Source of the DNA: Cymbidium sinense
Taxonomy: Eukaryota > Streptophyta > Magnoliopsida > Asparagales > Orchidaceae
Assembly: GCA_021442155.1 (NCBI GenBank)
Contig: CM038225.1
Coordinates: 85,014,925 to 85,078,924 of the forward strand
Direction: 5' to 3'
Length of the DNA: 64,000 nucleotides
The notes beneath the pieces were generated by a model, which did no database searches, was not told the origin of the DNA, and saw only the letters and a list, made by a program, of their open reading frames with translations. Positions within the stretch are counted from its first letter, which is position 1. The number at the start of each line of letters is the position of its first letter. Shown here piece after piece: positions 9,011-22,600 of the stretch. A program made the translations under genes and the position numbers.

Positions 9011-12000
9011 TTAGGGTTTAAGTTGTAGGGTTAGTTAAGGGTTTAGGGTTAGTTTAGGGTTTAGATTTTAGGGTTAGTTTAGGTTTAGGGTTTGGGGTTT
9101 AGGGTTTAGGGTTTAGGGTAGGTTTTAGGGTTGAGGGTTTAGGGTTTAGGGTTTAGGGTTTTGGGTTTTAGGGTTTATGATTTAGGGTTTAGGGTTTTAG
9201 AGTTTAGGGTTTAGGGTTTAGGATTTAATGTTTAGGGTTTAGGGTTTACGATTGTAGGTTTAGGGTTGTTGGTTTAGGGTTTAGGGTTTAGGGTTTAGAA
9301 TTTTTTTTAAAAATTAAGTATAGAGGTTGGTTTAGGTTTATTTAGTTTATTAAGTTTATTTTAATTATTTGAGTTTATTTATTTTATTTAGGTTTATTTT
9401 AATTTTTATTTAGTTTAGTTTATTTATTTTAGGTTTATTTTAGTAGGTTTTTTTATTTTACTTTATTTTTTAGGTTTAGGTTTATTTTTTAGTTGAGTTT
9501 TTTTATTTTTTTTGTTTAGGTTTTATTTTATTTTTTAGGTTTAAGTTTAGGTTTTAGGTTTTATTTTAAGTTTATTTTTTTTTTATTTATTTTTTAGTTT
9601 GGTTTAGGTTTATTTTTTGTTTATTTTATTTTATTGAGTTTAGGTTTAGGTTTACGTTTAGTTAATTTTAGTCTTAGGTTTAGGTTTTATTTTTTTTAGT
9701 TTAGATTATTTTTATTTTAGGTTTAGGATTAAGTTTTTTTTAGTTTAGGGTTTAGGTTTTATTTTTTATTTATTTTTAGGTTTATTTTTTAGTTTAGATT
9801 CTTATTTAGTTTTTATTTTATATTAGTTTAGGTTTATTTTAATTTTATTATACATTTAGTCTTTATTTTATTTAGGTTTTTTTTATTCTTAGGTTAGTTT
9901 TATTTTTTTTTTTATTTATTTTATTTTATTTATTTTAGGTTTCGGTTTAGCTTTTAGTTTATGTTTTTCTTTTATTTTATTTATTTTATTTTATTTAGGT
10001 TTAGGTTTAATTATTAATTTTATTTTAGGGTTTTAGGTTTAGGTAATTATAATTTTAGGGTTTAGGGTTTAAGGTTTAGGGTTTGGGGTTTAGGGTTTGG
10101 GGTTTAGGATTTAAGGTTTAGGGTTTACGATTTAAGATTTTGGGTTTAGGTTTTTGTGCTTTTCTATTTTTAGAATTTATGGTTTAAGGTTTAATGTTTA
10201 GGCTTTAGGGTTTAGGGTTTTAAGGCTATTAGGGTTTAGGGTTTAGGGTTTAGAGCTTAGGGTTAGCTTAGGGTTTAGGGTTAGTTTAGGGTTTGTATTT
10301 AGGCTTTAGGGTTTAAGGTTTTTAAGGTTTAAGGTTTTTAGGGTTTAGTGTTTAGGGTTTATAGTTTATAGTTTAGGGTTTTGGGGTTTAGGGTTTGGGT
10401 TAGTTTAGGGTTTAGTTTAGGGTTTAAGGTTTAGGTTAGTTGGGTTTAGGGTTTAGGGTTTATGGTTTATTTAGGTGTTTTATTTAATGTTAGGTTAGTT
10501 TATTTTAGTTTATTTTTGATTTAGGTTTATTTTAATTTTATTTAGTTTATTTATTTTAGTTGTTTTATTTTAGTTTAGGTTTTTTTATTTTATTTTTTTA
10601 GGTTTAGGTTGGTTTATTTTTTTTTTAATTTAGTTTTTTTTAAATTTAAGTTTTATTTATTATTTTTAAGGTTTAGGATTAGGTTTTTATTTTAATTTTT
10701 TAGGTTTAGGTCTAAGGTTTTTATTTTAGGTTTATTTTTAAGTTTTATTTTTTTTTGTTTATGTATAGATTTATTATTAGTTTAGTTTATTTTATTTAGT
10801 TTAGGGTTTAGGTTTAGTTTATTTTAGGTTTAGGTTTAGGTTTTATTTATTTTAGTTTAGTTTATTTTAGTTTTGGTTTAGGTTTATTTTATTTTATTTT
10901 ATTTTAGGTTTATGTTTTTCTATTTAGGTTAGGGTTTAGGTTTTATTTTTTAATTATTTTTAGGGTTATTTTTTAGGTTTTTTTTTTTTAGGTTTTTTTA
11001 AATATTTTATTTTAGTTTAGGTATTTATTTATTTTCTTTTCTTTTAGTTTTTATTTCTTATTTTATTTTATTTTTATGTTTAGGTTTAGGTTTAGGTCAT
11101 AGTTTGTTTTCATTTTGTTTTATTTTATTTATTTTATTTTATTTAGGTTTAGGCATTTTTAATTATTTTATTTTTAGGTTTTATTTAGCATAGGTTTATG
11201 TTTTTTAGGGTTTAGGGTTTAGGGTTTGGGGTTTTGGGTTTAGGGTTTAGGGTTGTAGGTTTTAAGTTTTAGGGTTTAGGGTTTAAGGTTTAGGGTTTAG
11301 GGTTTTATGGTTTAGGGTTTAGGGTTTAAGGTTTAGGGTTTAGGATTTAAGGTTTAAGCTTTAGGGTTTATGGTTAGTTTTAGGGTTTAGTATTTAGGGT
11401 TAGGGTGTTTTTTATTTTTTTTATTATTTTCCATTTATTTTCTTTAAATTAAGTAAACTGATAGGTCTAGGCTTATTAGTTTATTTAGTTTATTTTTTAT
11501 TTATTTTAATTTATTTAATTTTTAATTTTTATTTGGGTTTCTTTTTACTTATATTTAGTTTAGTGTATTTATTTGAGTTTAGGTTTTTTTTAGGTTTTTA
11601 GGTTTAGGTTTAAGTTGTGGTTTATTTTTTAGTTTAGTTTTATTTTTATTTTTATTTTTGTAGGTTTAAGTTTTATTTTTTATTTTTAGGTTTAGGTTTA
11701 GGTTTTTATTTTGTTTTTTTAGGTTTAAGGTTTAGGTTTTTATCTTATGTTTAATTATAAGTTTTATTTTTAGTTTAGGTTTAGGTTTATTTAATTTTAT
11801 TTTAGGTTTAGGTTTAGGTTTAGGTTAAGTTTATTTCAGGTTTAGGTTTAGGTTTTATTTATTTTAGTTTAGTTTAGATTAGTTTAGGTTTAGGTTTATT
11901 TTATTTTTTATTTTAGTTTTAGTTTTTTTTTTAGTTTAGGGTTTAGGTTTGATTTTTTATTTATTTTTAAGGTTTTATTTTTAGGTTTATTATTAAGGTT

Positions 12001-12245
12001 TAGGTTTTTAGGTTTTTAGGGTTTAGGGTTTATAGTTTAGGGTTTAGGGTCATAGGTTTTAGGGTTTTGGGTTTAGGGTTTAAGATTTAGGGTTTACAGT
12101 TTAGAGTTTGGGGTTTTATGGTTTACGATATTTGGGTTTAGGCTTTAGTTTTTAGGGTTTAGGGTTAGTTTTATGTTTTAGTATTTAGGATTTAGGGTTT
12201 AGGTTTTATGTCTAAGGTTTAGCGTTTAGGGTTTTTGGTTTTTTC

Positions 12246-12628
12246 TTAACAGAGAACAAATTTAGATTTAACATTTCCTCTTTTTGATTTCTTCAACCAA
12301 GTAACACACCAAGTTTTCTAAGACACAAGCGACGACATAGACAAGAAAATGAGCACACATAGAGAAAATAAAAAATGTTAGATAACTAGAATCATCTCTA
12401 CTTTAAAGACAGTTTAATAATTAGTAGATGGGATCAGCTTGTTCTTATTTCTTTAGTTCTCAGGTCCCCTCTTAGCTTTGATCACCTCCCATCTCCACCA
12501 CCACTACCGCATCTCCATATTCACCTTACCCCCACCACCCATACCTTCGCCTCTGCCTTTGCCTCCACCGCCAGATCTAGACTAAGCCTTATTGATAGTG
12601 ATGGTCCTTCCGTCAAGGTTCTTCCATA
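12246..12628 (-). pseudogene. Glycine-rich RNA-binding protein 3' fragment, copy b
   Basis: Same fragment as copy a. The reading starts at 12,628 with a one-base deletion in the NGQNL motif, then recovers DGRTITIN, a stop, SRSGGGGKGRGEGMGGGG and loses frame. The Gly-rich region is shortened by an internal deletion, and the end (PEN-stop) is near 12,453. The 3' untranslated part 12,246-12,452 keeps the conserved TTTTCTAAGACACAAGCGA (complement) block. Flanked on both sides by telomere-like repeats. Confidence 0.8.
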
Positions 12629-15600
12629 CTTAGGATTAAGGTTTATTAGGTTTTAGGTTTTAGTTTTATTTTTAAATTTATTTAGTTACTTTAGGTTTAG
12701 GTATAGGGCTTAGGTATTAGAGTATAGGGTTTAGGGTTTAGGTTTTAAGGTTTTAGGGATTATGCTATTGGGGTTTAGGGTTTAGGGTTAGGGTTTAAGA
12801 TTTATGATTTTTATGTTTAGGGTTTTAAGGTTTAGGGTTTAGGGTTTATGTTTAAGTTTTTAGGCTTTAGGGTTTAGGGTTTAGGGTTAGCTTAGGGTTT
12901 ATGGTTAGTTTAGGGTTTAAGTTTTAGGCTTTAGGGTTTAAGATTTTTAGGGTTTACGATTTTGGATTTATGGTTAGTTTAGGGTTTAGGATTTGGGGTT
13001 TAGTGCATAAAGTTGGAGTTAGGGTTTAGGGTTTAGGGTTTAGGGTTAGGGTTTAGGGTTTATTATTTTTTATGGTTTAGGGTTTAAGGTTTAGGATTTA
13101 GGGTTTATGGTTTAGGGTTTAGGGTTTAGGGTTTTTTATTAATTAAGTAAATCGATATTTTTAGCTCTATTTAATTTATTTACTTTATTTTCTTATTTAT
13201 TTTGGCTTATTTTATTTTTGATTTTTATTTTGGTTTATTCTTTAGTTTTATTTAGTTTAGTTAATATATTTAAAGTATTTTTTATTTTTATTTAGGTTTT
13301 TTATTTTAGTTTATTTTTTATGTTTAGGTTTAAGTTTATATTTAATATTTAGTTTAGTTTTATTTTCATTTTATTTAGGGTTCAATTTTATTTTTTATTT
13401 TTTGGTTTAAGTTTAGTTCTTTATTTTATTTTTTTAGGTTTAAGTTTTACATTTATTTTTATGTTTTATTTTTCAGTTTAGGATTAGGTTTATTTTCTGT
13501 TTATTTTTTTTATTTAGCTTAGGGTTTAGGTTTAGTTTATTTTAGGTTTTGGTTTAGGTTTTAATTATTTTATTTTAGTTTATTTTAGCTTAGGTTTAGG
13601 TTTATTTTATTATGTTTATTTTAGATTTAGGTTTTTTTTAGTTTAGGGTTTAAGTTTTATTTTTTATTTATTTTTAGGTTTATTTTTTAGGTTTAGGTTT
13701 TATTTAGTTTTTATTTTATTTTATTTTAGGTTTATTTTATTTTTATTTTATGTTTAGTTTTTATTTTATTTAGGCTTTTTATTTATAGGTTTTTTTTTAT
13801 TTTATAGGGTTTAGGTTTATTTAATTTTAGGTTTAGGTTTTATTTATTTTAGTTTAGTTTATTTTAGTTTAGGTTAAGGTTTATTTTAGGTTTAGGTCTT
13901 TTTTTTAGATGAGGGTTTAGGTTTTATTTTTAGGTTTATTTTTTTATGTTTAGGTTTTTATTTGGTTTTTATTTTATTTTATTTTAGATTTATTTTAAAT
14001 TTATTTTACATTTAGTATTTATATTATTTAGTTTTTACATTTTTAGGCTTATTTTAATTTTTAGTTTTGTTTAGGTTTTTATTTATTATATTTTAGTTTA
14101 GTTTTTTTTTTTTAGTTTATTTTATTTTTACCTTTAGGTTTAGGTTTAGGTTTAGGTTTAGGTTTTAGTTTAGGTTTAGGTTTTTATTTTATTTTATTTT
14201 ATTTTATTTTATTTTTATTTTATTTTTTTTTTAGGTTTATTTTATTTTCATATAGGCTTTTGGTTTTAAGGGTTTAGGGTTTATGGTAGGGTTTAGGGTT
14301 GTGGTAGGGTAGGTTTTAGGTTTAGGGTTTTTTTTAAGGTTTAAGGTTTATGGTTTAGGTTTTTAAATTAAATAAATAGGTAAGTTTAGGTTTAAGTTTA
14401 TTTTTTTATTTTAGTTTATTTTATTTTTTATTTTTATTTAGGTTTATTTTATATTTTGTTTTAATTTAGTTTATTTATTTTATGTTTATTTATTTTAGTT
14501 TTAGTTTTCTATTTTAGTTTTTTTTTTTGGTTTAGGTTTAGGTTTATGCTTATTAGTTTAGTTTATTTTATTTTTCCTTTATGTTTAAGATTTATTTTTA
14601 TTTTAGGTTTAGGAGGTTTTATTTTATTTTTAGGTTTAGGTTTGTTTTTATTTTAGGTTTATTTTTAAGTTTTATTTTTTAGATTAATTTATTTTATTTA
14701 GTTTAGGGTTTAGGTTTAGTTTATTTTAGGTTTTTTATTTTATTTATTTTATAGTTTATTTTTTATTTAGGTTAAGGTTTATTTGTTTTTTTTTTAGTTT
14801 TAGATTTTATTTTTTAATTTATTTTAAGTATTATTTTTTAGGTTTATTTTTTTAGGTTTAGGATTTTATTTAGTTTATTTTATTTTATTTTATGTTAGGT
14901 TTATTTTATTTTACATTTAGTTTATTATATAATTTTTTTTACTTTTAGGTTTATTTTTTTAGTTTTGTTTAGGTTTTTATTTATTTTATTTTAGTTTAGT
15001 TTTTATTTTTTATTTTAATTTTTTCTACTTTTAGGTTTAGGTTTAGGTTTTAGTTTAGGTTTTTATTTTATTTTATTTATTTTTTAAATTTAAATTTTAT
15101 TTTTGTTTTTTTAGTTTTAGGTTTTATTTTGTTTAGGTATAGGTTTCAAGGTTTCTAGTGTTTACGGTTTGGAGGTTTTATGGTTTAGGGTTGTAGGTTT
15201 TAGGGTTTATGTTTATGGTTTAGAGTTTAGGATTCTGTTAAGGTCCCAAGGTTTAGGGTTTAGCTTTGTGGTCAGGGTTTAGAGGGTTTGTTAGAGTTAG
15301 TTTTAGGGTTTAGGGTTTAGGGCTAGGGTTTGTTTATTTTATTTTAATTTTTAATTTTAAATTAAGTAAACTCATAGGTTTAGGTTTATTTACTTTTTTT
15401 AGTTTATTTTTTATTTTAGTTTAGGTTTTTTATTTTAGTTTACTTTTAGGTTTAGGTTTAGGATTACTTTTTTAGTTTAGTTTTTTTTTTTGGTTTAGGT
15501 CTTATTTATATTTTCTAGGTTTAGGGCTAGGGTTTGTTCTTTTTATAATGTTTAGGTTTAAGGTTTTTTTTATAATGTTTAGTTCAGGTCTAGGTTTATT

Positions 15601-16239
15601 TTTAGTTTATCTTATTTTATTTAGGGTTTAGCTTTAGGCTTAGGTTTAGGTTTATGTTTTTTTTTATTTTAGTTCTGTTTATTTTTTTTAGGTTATTTTA
15701 TTTTATTTTAGGTTTAGGTTTTTTTTTTTTTATGGTTTAGGTTGTATTTTGTATTTATTTTTAGGTTTATTTTTTATGTTTTAGGTTTTTAGTTTTATTT
15801 ATTTTATTTTTCTTTTAGGTTTAGTTTTATTTTATTATTTTCTTTAGTTTAGTTTAGGTTTTTATTTATTTTATTTTAGTTTAGTTTATTTTATTTTATT
15901 TTCTTTTTAGATTTTGGTTTAAGTTTTAGTTTATGTTTTTATTTTATTTTAGTTTCAATTTTTTATTTATTTATTTTAGGTTTTATTTAGTTTAGTTTAG
16001 CTTTTAGCTTTTTTTGGGGGTTTAGCCTTAGGGTTAGTTAAGGCTAGTGTTTAGGTTTAGAGTTTGGGGTTTATGATTTAGGGTTTAGGGTTAAGGTTAA
16101 GGGTTTCGAGTTTAGATTTAGGGTTTAGGGTTTATGTTTTTTTGGTTTAGGCTTGGATTTAGGGTTTAGGGTTTGGGTGGGTTTATGTAAGTTTTGGTCT
16201 AAGGTTTAGGTTTTAGTTTAGGGTTAAGGGCTTTTATTT

Positions 16240-16693
16240 TTTTTAACAGAGAACAAATTCAACTTCAACATTTATTATTTTTGATTTCATTAACCAAGTA
16301 ACACACCAAGTTTTCTAAGACATAAGCAATGACATAGATCAAAAAATGAGCACACATAGAGCAAATCAAAAGCCCTAGATAACTAGAGGCATCTCTATTG
16401 TAAAGAGATAGTTCAATAAGCAGCTGATCGGATCTAGCATTCTTCAATTTCTCCGCCTCATCGAACCACCCCGCCTTGGACTCACCATCATATCTCGATC
16501 TCTCCACCACCACCATGGCTATAACCTACATATTCCTTCATAATAACCACGCCACCACCACTCGATATCCACTAGCACCACTAGATCCACCACAACCACT
16601 ATGATAATAGTTGCCTCTACCTTTGCCTCCATCGCGAGATCTAGACTTAGCCTAGTTAACGGTGATGTCCCTGCAATAAAGATTATGCCCATT
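16240..16693 (-). pseudogene. Glycine-rich RNA-binding protein 3' fragment, copy c
   Basis: The reading starts at 16,693 with NGHNL, then RDITVN, a stop, AKSRSRDGGKGRGNYYHSG and CGGSSGASGY, before frame breaks. A later open stretch (VVVERSRYDGESKAGWFDEA, near 16,430-16,520) is the same tail read out of frame in its first part. The untranslated region runs to about 16,240 and ends in an A-rich tract at the edge of TTTAGGG repeats. The 83-residue minus-strand frame ending at 16,265 spans gene tail and UTR and is not a separate gene. Confidence 0.8.
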
Positions 16694-19339
16694 CTTAGGG
16701 TTTAAGTTTATTATGTTTTAAAGTTTAGGTTTATTTTTTAATTTATTTAGTTACTTTAGATTTAAGTTTAGGGTTTGGGGACTATGGTAAGGTTTTAGGG
16801 TTTAGTGTTTAGGGTTTAGGGTTTATTCTTTTAGGGTTTAGGTTTCAAGGTTAGGGTTTAGGGTTTTGGGTTAGGGTTGGGTTTAGGATGTTTAGGTTTT
16901 AGGGTTTAGGTTTTAGGCTTAGGGTTTAATTTTGGGTTTCAGTTTATAATTTAGGTTTAGGGTTTAGGTTTTGGGGTTCCTGGGGTTTAGGGTTTTACCC
17001 ATAAGGTTTGGAGGTCTTGAGTTGGGCTTAGGATTTAGCCAGTGTGGCTAAGGTCAGTGGTGGAGGGTTTAAGATTAGTAGGTTTGTGGCCTAGGGTTTA
17101 GGGTTAGGGTGTAATTTAGGGTCCGGTCAGCCTTGTGGTCTGGGGTTTTGGCTCAGTGGCCTGGGTCATAGAGCTTAAGGCAGGGTCAGTTTTTAGTTAG
17201 GGCTCAGGGAACAGGGTTAGGGCTTATGGTTTAGATCAGGCTAAGCCATGCCTGGGTTTAGGGTGGAGCTCAGGGCCTGTGGTTTAGATTTAGGGTTTGT
17301 TTGGGCCTGAGTTTTTTGGGTAGGATTTTGCCTTATTATTATTTTAAATCACAAACCAGTAGGTTTAGTTTATTTAGTTTATTTTCTATTTATTTTACTT
17401 TATTTATTTTATTTATATTTAGGTTTTATTTTATTTAGTGTAGTTTATTTTATTTTTTTTAATTATTTTAGTGTTTAAATTTAGTTTATTTCTAGGTTTA
17501 TGTTTAGGTTTCTATTTTTTTAGTTTAGTTTTATTTTATTTTATTTTTAATTTTAGGTTTTACATATTTTAAGTTTAGGTTTAGGTTTTATTTTATTTTT
17601 TTTAGGTTTTTAGGTTTTTATTTTAGGTTTATTTTTAGGTTTTATTTTCTAGTTCAGGTTTAGGTTTCTTTTTAGTTTATTTTATTTTATTTAGTTTAGA
17701 AGTTTTGCTTTAATTTATTTTAGGTTTAGGTTTAGTTTTTATTTATTTTAGTTTAGGTTTAGGTTTATTTTATTTTGTTTATTTTAGGTTTTGGTTTTTT
17801 TTTTAGTTTAGGGTATAGGTTTTATTTTTTTTTATTTTTTAGTCCTATTTTTTAGGTTTATTTTTTAGGTTTAGTTATTTATTTAGTTTTTATTTTATTT
17901 TATTTTAGGTTTATTTTAATTTTATTTTGATTTAGTTTTTATTTAATATATGTTTTTTATTTTTAGGTTTATTTTAATTTATAGTTTAGTTTGTGTTTTT
18001 AATTATTTTATTTTAGTTTAGTTTTTATTTTTTATTTTATTTTATTTTTACAGTTAGGATTACGTTTTTTTTATTTTATTTTATTTGGGTTTAAGTTTTT
18101 TTATTTAATTTTAGGTTTTAGGTTTTGTGTGGTTTAGGGTTTGTAGGGTTTAGTGGTTTAGGGTCTCAGCAGACCGGCCTGTAGGTTTTGGTTTGGCCTG
18201 AGTTTAGGGTTTAGTGTTTAGGCCTAGTGTTTAGTGGCTTTAGATTTGGTTTAGTAGGGTCAGGATTGGGATAGGTCAGGGTTAGGGTTAGGGTTTTTTT
18301 TTTAAATTTTTTCTATTTTCTTAATTTTTTTAAAAATCATTAAACTACTAGGTTTAGGATTATTTTATTTTATTTATTTAGGTTTATTTTTATTTTATTT
18401 AATTTAGTTTATGTATTTCAGTTTATTTATTTTAGTTAGGTTTAGGGTTAGGCTTATATTTTGTTTAGTTTTATTTTTAATTTTTTTTTAAGTTTTGGTA
18501 TATTTTTATTTTTAGTTCTAGGTTTAGGTTTTTATTTTATTTTTTTAGGTTAAGGTTTTAGGTTTTTATTTTAGGTTTATTTTTAGGTTTTATTTTCTAA
18601 TTTAGGTTTAGGTTTATTTTTAGTTTATTTTATTTTATTTAGGGTTTTGGTTTAGGTTTAGGTTTTGTTTATTTCAGTTTTAGGTTTCATTTATTTTAGT
18701 TTATATTATTTTAGTTTAGGTTTATATTTATTTTACTTTTATTTTAGGTTTATGATTTTTTTAGTTTAGGGTTTAGCTTTAATTTTATATTTATTTTTAG
18801 CTTTTATTTTTAAGATTAGGATTTTATTTAGCTTTTATTTAATAATATTTTTGGTTTTTTTATTTTATGATTAGCCTTTATTTTATTTAGGTATTTTAAT
18901 TTTTTTGTTTTAGTTTAAATTTTTATTTATTTTATTTTATTCTAGTTTTTATTTTTTTTATTCTTTTAGGTTTATGTTTAGGTTTAGGTTTTAATTTAGG
19001 TTTTTATTTTATTTTATTTTTTTATTTTATTTATTTCTATTTTATTTTGGGTTAGGTTTATTTATTTATTTTATTTTTTTGGATTTTTTAACATAGGTTT
19101 AGGGTTTAGGGTTTAAGGTTAGTTGAGGGTTTAGAATTTAGGGTTTAGGATTAATTGAGGGTTTAGGGTGTGGTTTTTAGGGTTTATAGATTAGGGTTTA
19201 GGGTTTAAGCTTTAGGGTTTTGGTTTAGAGTTTACAATTTTAGGGTTTAGGATTTAAGGTTTAGGGTTTAAGGTTTAGGGTTTAGGTTTTAGGTCTAGGG
19301 TTCACATTTTAGTTTAGGGCTCAGGGCTTTTAGTTTTTC

Positions 19340-19655
19340 ATTTTTTTCAATAAAGAATAAATTCAGATTCAACATTTCTTCTTTTTGATTTCATCAATCA
19401 AGTAACATACCAAGTTTTCTAGTACACAAGCGATGACATAGATAAAAAAATGAGAACACATAGAACAAATTAAAGACCCAATATAAAAACACTGTTCCAT
19501 AAGCACCACTGCTCTGACCACCACCTATATCCACCAGCACCTCCAGATCCGCCACCACCATTACGATAATCACCGCTTCCGCTTTCGCCTCAACCGCCAG
19601 ATCTAGACTAAGCCTGGTTGACGGTGATGTTCCTGCCGTCAAGGTTCTGCCCATT
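19340..19655 (-). pseudogene. Glycine-rich RNA-binding protein 3' fragment, copy d (shortened)
   Basis: The reading from 19,655 gives a near-consensus RRM end, NGQNLDGRNITVNQA, then a stop, SRSGG, a stop, and GDYRNGGGGSGGAGGY before the frame is lost at about 19,500. The second half of the Gly-rich region is deleted: the coding part joins early to the 3' untranslated region (19,340-19,490). The open frame starting at 19,654 is this exon read in the wrong frame. This copy is the best match to the GRP RRM end and shows CCTAAG just before the exon start. Confidence 0.83.
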
Positions 19656-22600
19656 CTTAGGGTTTAGGTTTAGGTTTAGATTTTTTATGTTTTAAGGTTT
19701 AAGCTTATTTTTTAATTTATTTAGTTACTTTAGGTTTAGTTTTAGGGTTTGGGGTTTAGGGTTTAGGGTTTGGTCAGGTAGGGTTTCTTTGTGGGGGTTT
19801 ATGGTTTAAGGTTTAGGGTTTAGATTTAGTGTTTAGGGTGTGGTTTAGGGTGTTTTTTGGTTTAGAGGGTTATAGTTTAGGGTTATAAGGGTTTAGGTGT
19901 TACTTTAGGGTTTAGGTGGATTTAGGGTTTTCCAAAATTAAGTAAACTCATATGTTTATTTATTTTATTTAGTTTATTTTATTTATTTTAGTTAATTTTA
20001 ATTTATAATTTTTATTTAGTTTTATTGATTTATTTTAGTTTAGGTTTTTTTATTTTACATTAATTTTTACATTTAAGTTTAGGTTTAGGTTTATTTTTTA
20101 GTTGAGTTTTTTTTTGTAGGTTTAGATTTAATTTTATTTTAAGTTTAGGTGTAGGTTTTTATTTTATTTTCCGGTTTTGGTTAGTTAATATTTTAGGTTT
20201 ATATTTTATATTTTATTTTTATTATTTTAATTTAGTTTATATTATTTTATTTAGTTTAGGCTTAATTTATTTTAGGTTTAAGTTTAGGTTTTATTTATTT
20301 TAGTTTAATATATTTTATTTTAGGTTTAGGTTTATTTTATTTATTTTATTTTATTTTTATTTTTTGTTTAGATTTTTTTTAAAGCATTTAGGTATTATTT
20401 AGGTTTTATTTAGATTTTATTTTATTTTATTCTTTGGTTTATTTTATTTTATTTTATTTTATCAGTTTGGGTTTAGTTTTAGTTTAAGTTTCTTTTATTT
20501 TATTTTATTTATTTAAGTTTAGGTTTTATTTATTTTATTTTGTTTATTTTGTTTTCTTAGGTTTTGTGGCTGGGGTTTAGGGTTTAGGTTCAGGATCTTT
20601 AGGGTTTAAGATCTTTAGGTTTAGGATTTAGGGTTTAAGATTTAGTCACGATTTAGTGTTTAGGCTTTGTGTTTAAGATTTTAAAGTTTAGGGTTAAAAG
20701 GATAGTAGTGGTTTAGGTTATAGGCTTAGGATTTGTGGTTTGGGTGCTTTAGGGTTAGTTGTGGTAGGGTAAGGTTTATGTTTAGGATTTATGGTTTAGG
20801 GTTTAGGGTTTAGTTTAGGATTTAGGAACCAAGGATTTTAGCAGGGTAGGTTAAGTTTGGTTTTTAGGCTTTAGGAATCAGTTAGTATGGGTTTTAAAAA
20901 AAAATTAAGCAAACCCAGGTAGGTTTATTTAGTATATTTATTATTTATTTTAGAATTATTTATTTTATTTTTTATTTTTATTTTAGTTTATTTTTTAAGT
21001 TTAGGTTTTGGATTATGTTTAATTTTAGGCTTAGGTTTTATTTTTTATTTTTAGGTTTAGCTTTAGGTTCTTATTTTAATTTTTTTATTTAGGTTTTTGG
21101 TTTTCATTTTAGGATTATTTTTAGATTTTATTTTTTAGTTTAAGTTTAGGTTTATTTATAGCTTATTTTATTATTTTTAGTTTAGGGTTTAGGTTTAGTT
21201 TATTTTGGTTTAGGTTTATTTATTTAGTTTAATTTAGTTTATTTTATTTTATTTTATTTTAGGTTTAGGTTCTTTTAGTATAGGGTTCAGTCTTATTTTT
21301 ATTTTTAGGTTTATTTTAGGTTGAGGTTTTATTTAGTTTTATTATATTATATTTTAGGTTTATTTATTTTATTTTATGTTTCATTTTATTTAGGTTTATT
21401 ATTTTAAGGTTTATTTTATTTTTTTCATTTAGTTTAGGTTTCTATTTATTTTATTTAAGTTTAATTTTTCTTTCTTATTTTATTTTATTTCTAGGTTTAC
21501 GTTTAGGTTTAGGTTTAGGTTTTAGTTTAGCTTTTTAGTTTATTTTATTTTTTTATTCTTTTTGGGTTTAGGAATTTTATTTATTTATTTTTTAGGTTTT
21601 ATTATTTTCAAGTTTAGGTTTTAAGGTTTTTAGGGTTTCAGGTTTAGGGTTTATGGTTTGGGGTTAAGAGCTTAGGGTTTAGGGTTGTAGATTTTAGGAA
21701 TTACGGTTTAGTGTTTTAGGGTTTATGGTTTAGGGTTTTTTTATTTGTTTTTTTATTTTTTTCATATTTTCATTTTTTTAAATTAAGTAAACATGTAGAT
21801 TTAGGTTTATTTTGTTTATTTTTTTATTTATTTTAGTTTATTTTATTTTTTTATTTTTATTCAAATTTATTTTTATTTTTATTTTTATTTAGTTTAGTTA
21901 ATTTATTTTAGGTTTATTTATTTTAGTTTATTTTTTAGGTTTAGGTTTAGGTTTAGGTTTATTTTTTAGTTTAGTTTTATTTTTATTTATTTTCTAGGTT
22001 TAGGTTTTATGTTTTATTTTTAGGTATATGTTTATGTTTTTATTTTATTTTTTTAGGTTGAGGTTTTTGGTTTTTATTTTAGGTTTATTTTTAGGAATTA
22101 TTTTTTAGTTTAGGTTTAGGTTTATTTTTAGTGTATTTTGTTTTATTTAGTTTTGGTTTAGGTTTAAGTTTAGTTTATTTTAGGTTTAGGTTTAGGTTTT
22201 ATTTATTTCAGCTTAGTTTATCTTATTTTAGGTTAAAGTTTATTTTATTTTTTATTTAGGTTTATTTTTTTGCAGATTAAGGTTTAGGTTTTATTTTTTA
22301 TTTATTTTTTGGTTTATTTTTTAGGTTTAATTTTATTTAGTTTTTCTTTAATTATATTTTCTTTTATTTTATTTTATTTTATTTTAGGTTTCGTTATTTT
22401 TTATTTAGGTTTTTAATTTTTTTTAATTTAGTTTAGGATTTTATTTATTTATTTTTAATTTAGTTTTTATTTTATTTTATTTTTTTTAGGTTTAGGTTTA
22501 GCTTTAGGTTTTAGTTATTATTTTTACTTTCTTTTATTTTTTCATTTTATTTTTGTTTATGGTCTTTTTATTAATTTTATTTTTGTTTTATTTAGTTTAA

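Noticed and set aside
8763..9021. His/Cys-rich and Thr/Ser-rich plus-strand open frames
   Set aside because: They are antisense shadows of the Gly-rich tail of GRP fragment copy a, whose minus-strand reading matches a known family.
16265..16516. 83-residue minus-strand frame with a hydrophobic tail
   Set aside because: It runs through the end of GRP fragment copy c and its 3' UTR; the hydrophobic part is UTR sequence shared by all five copies.
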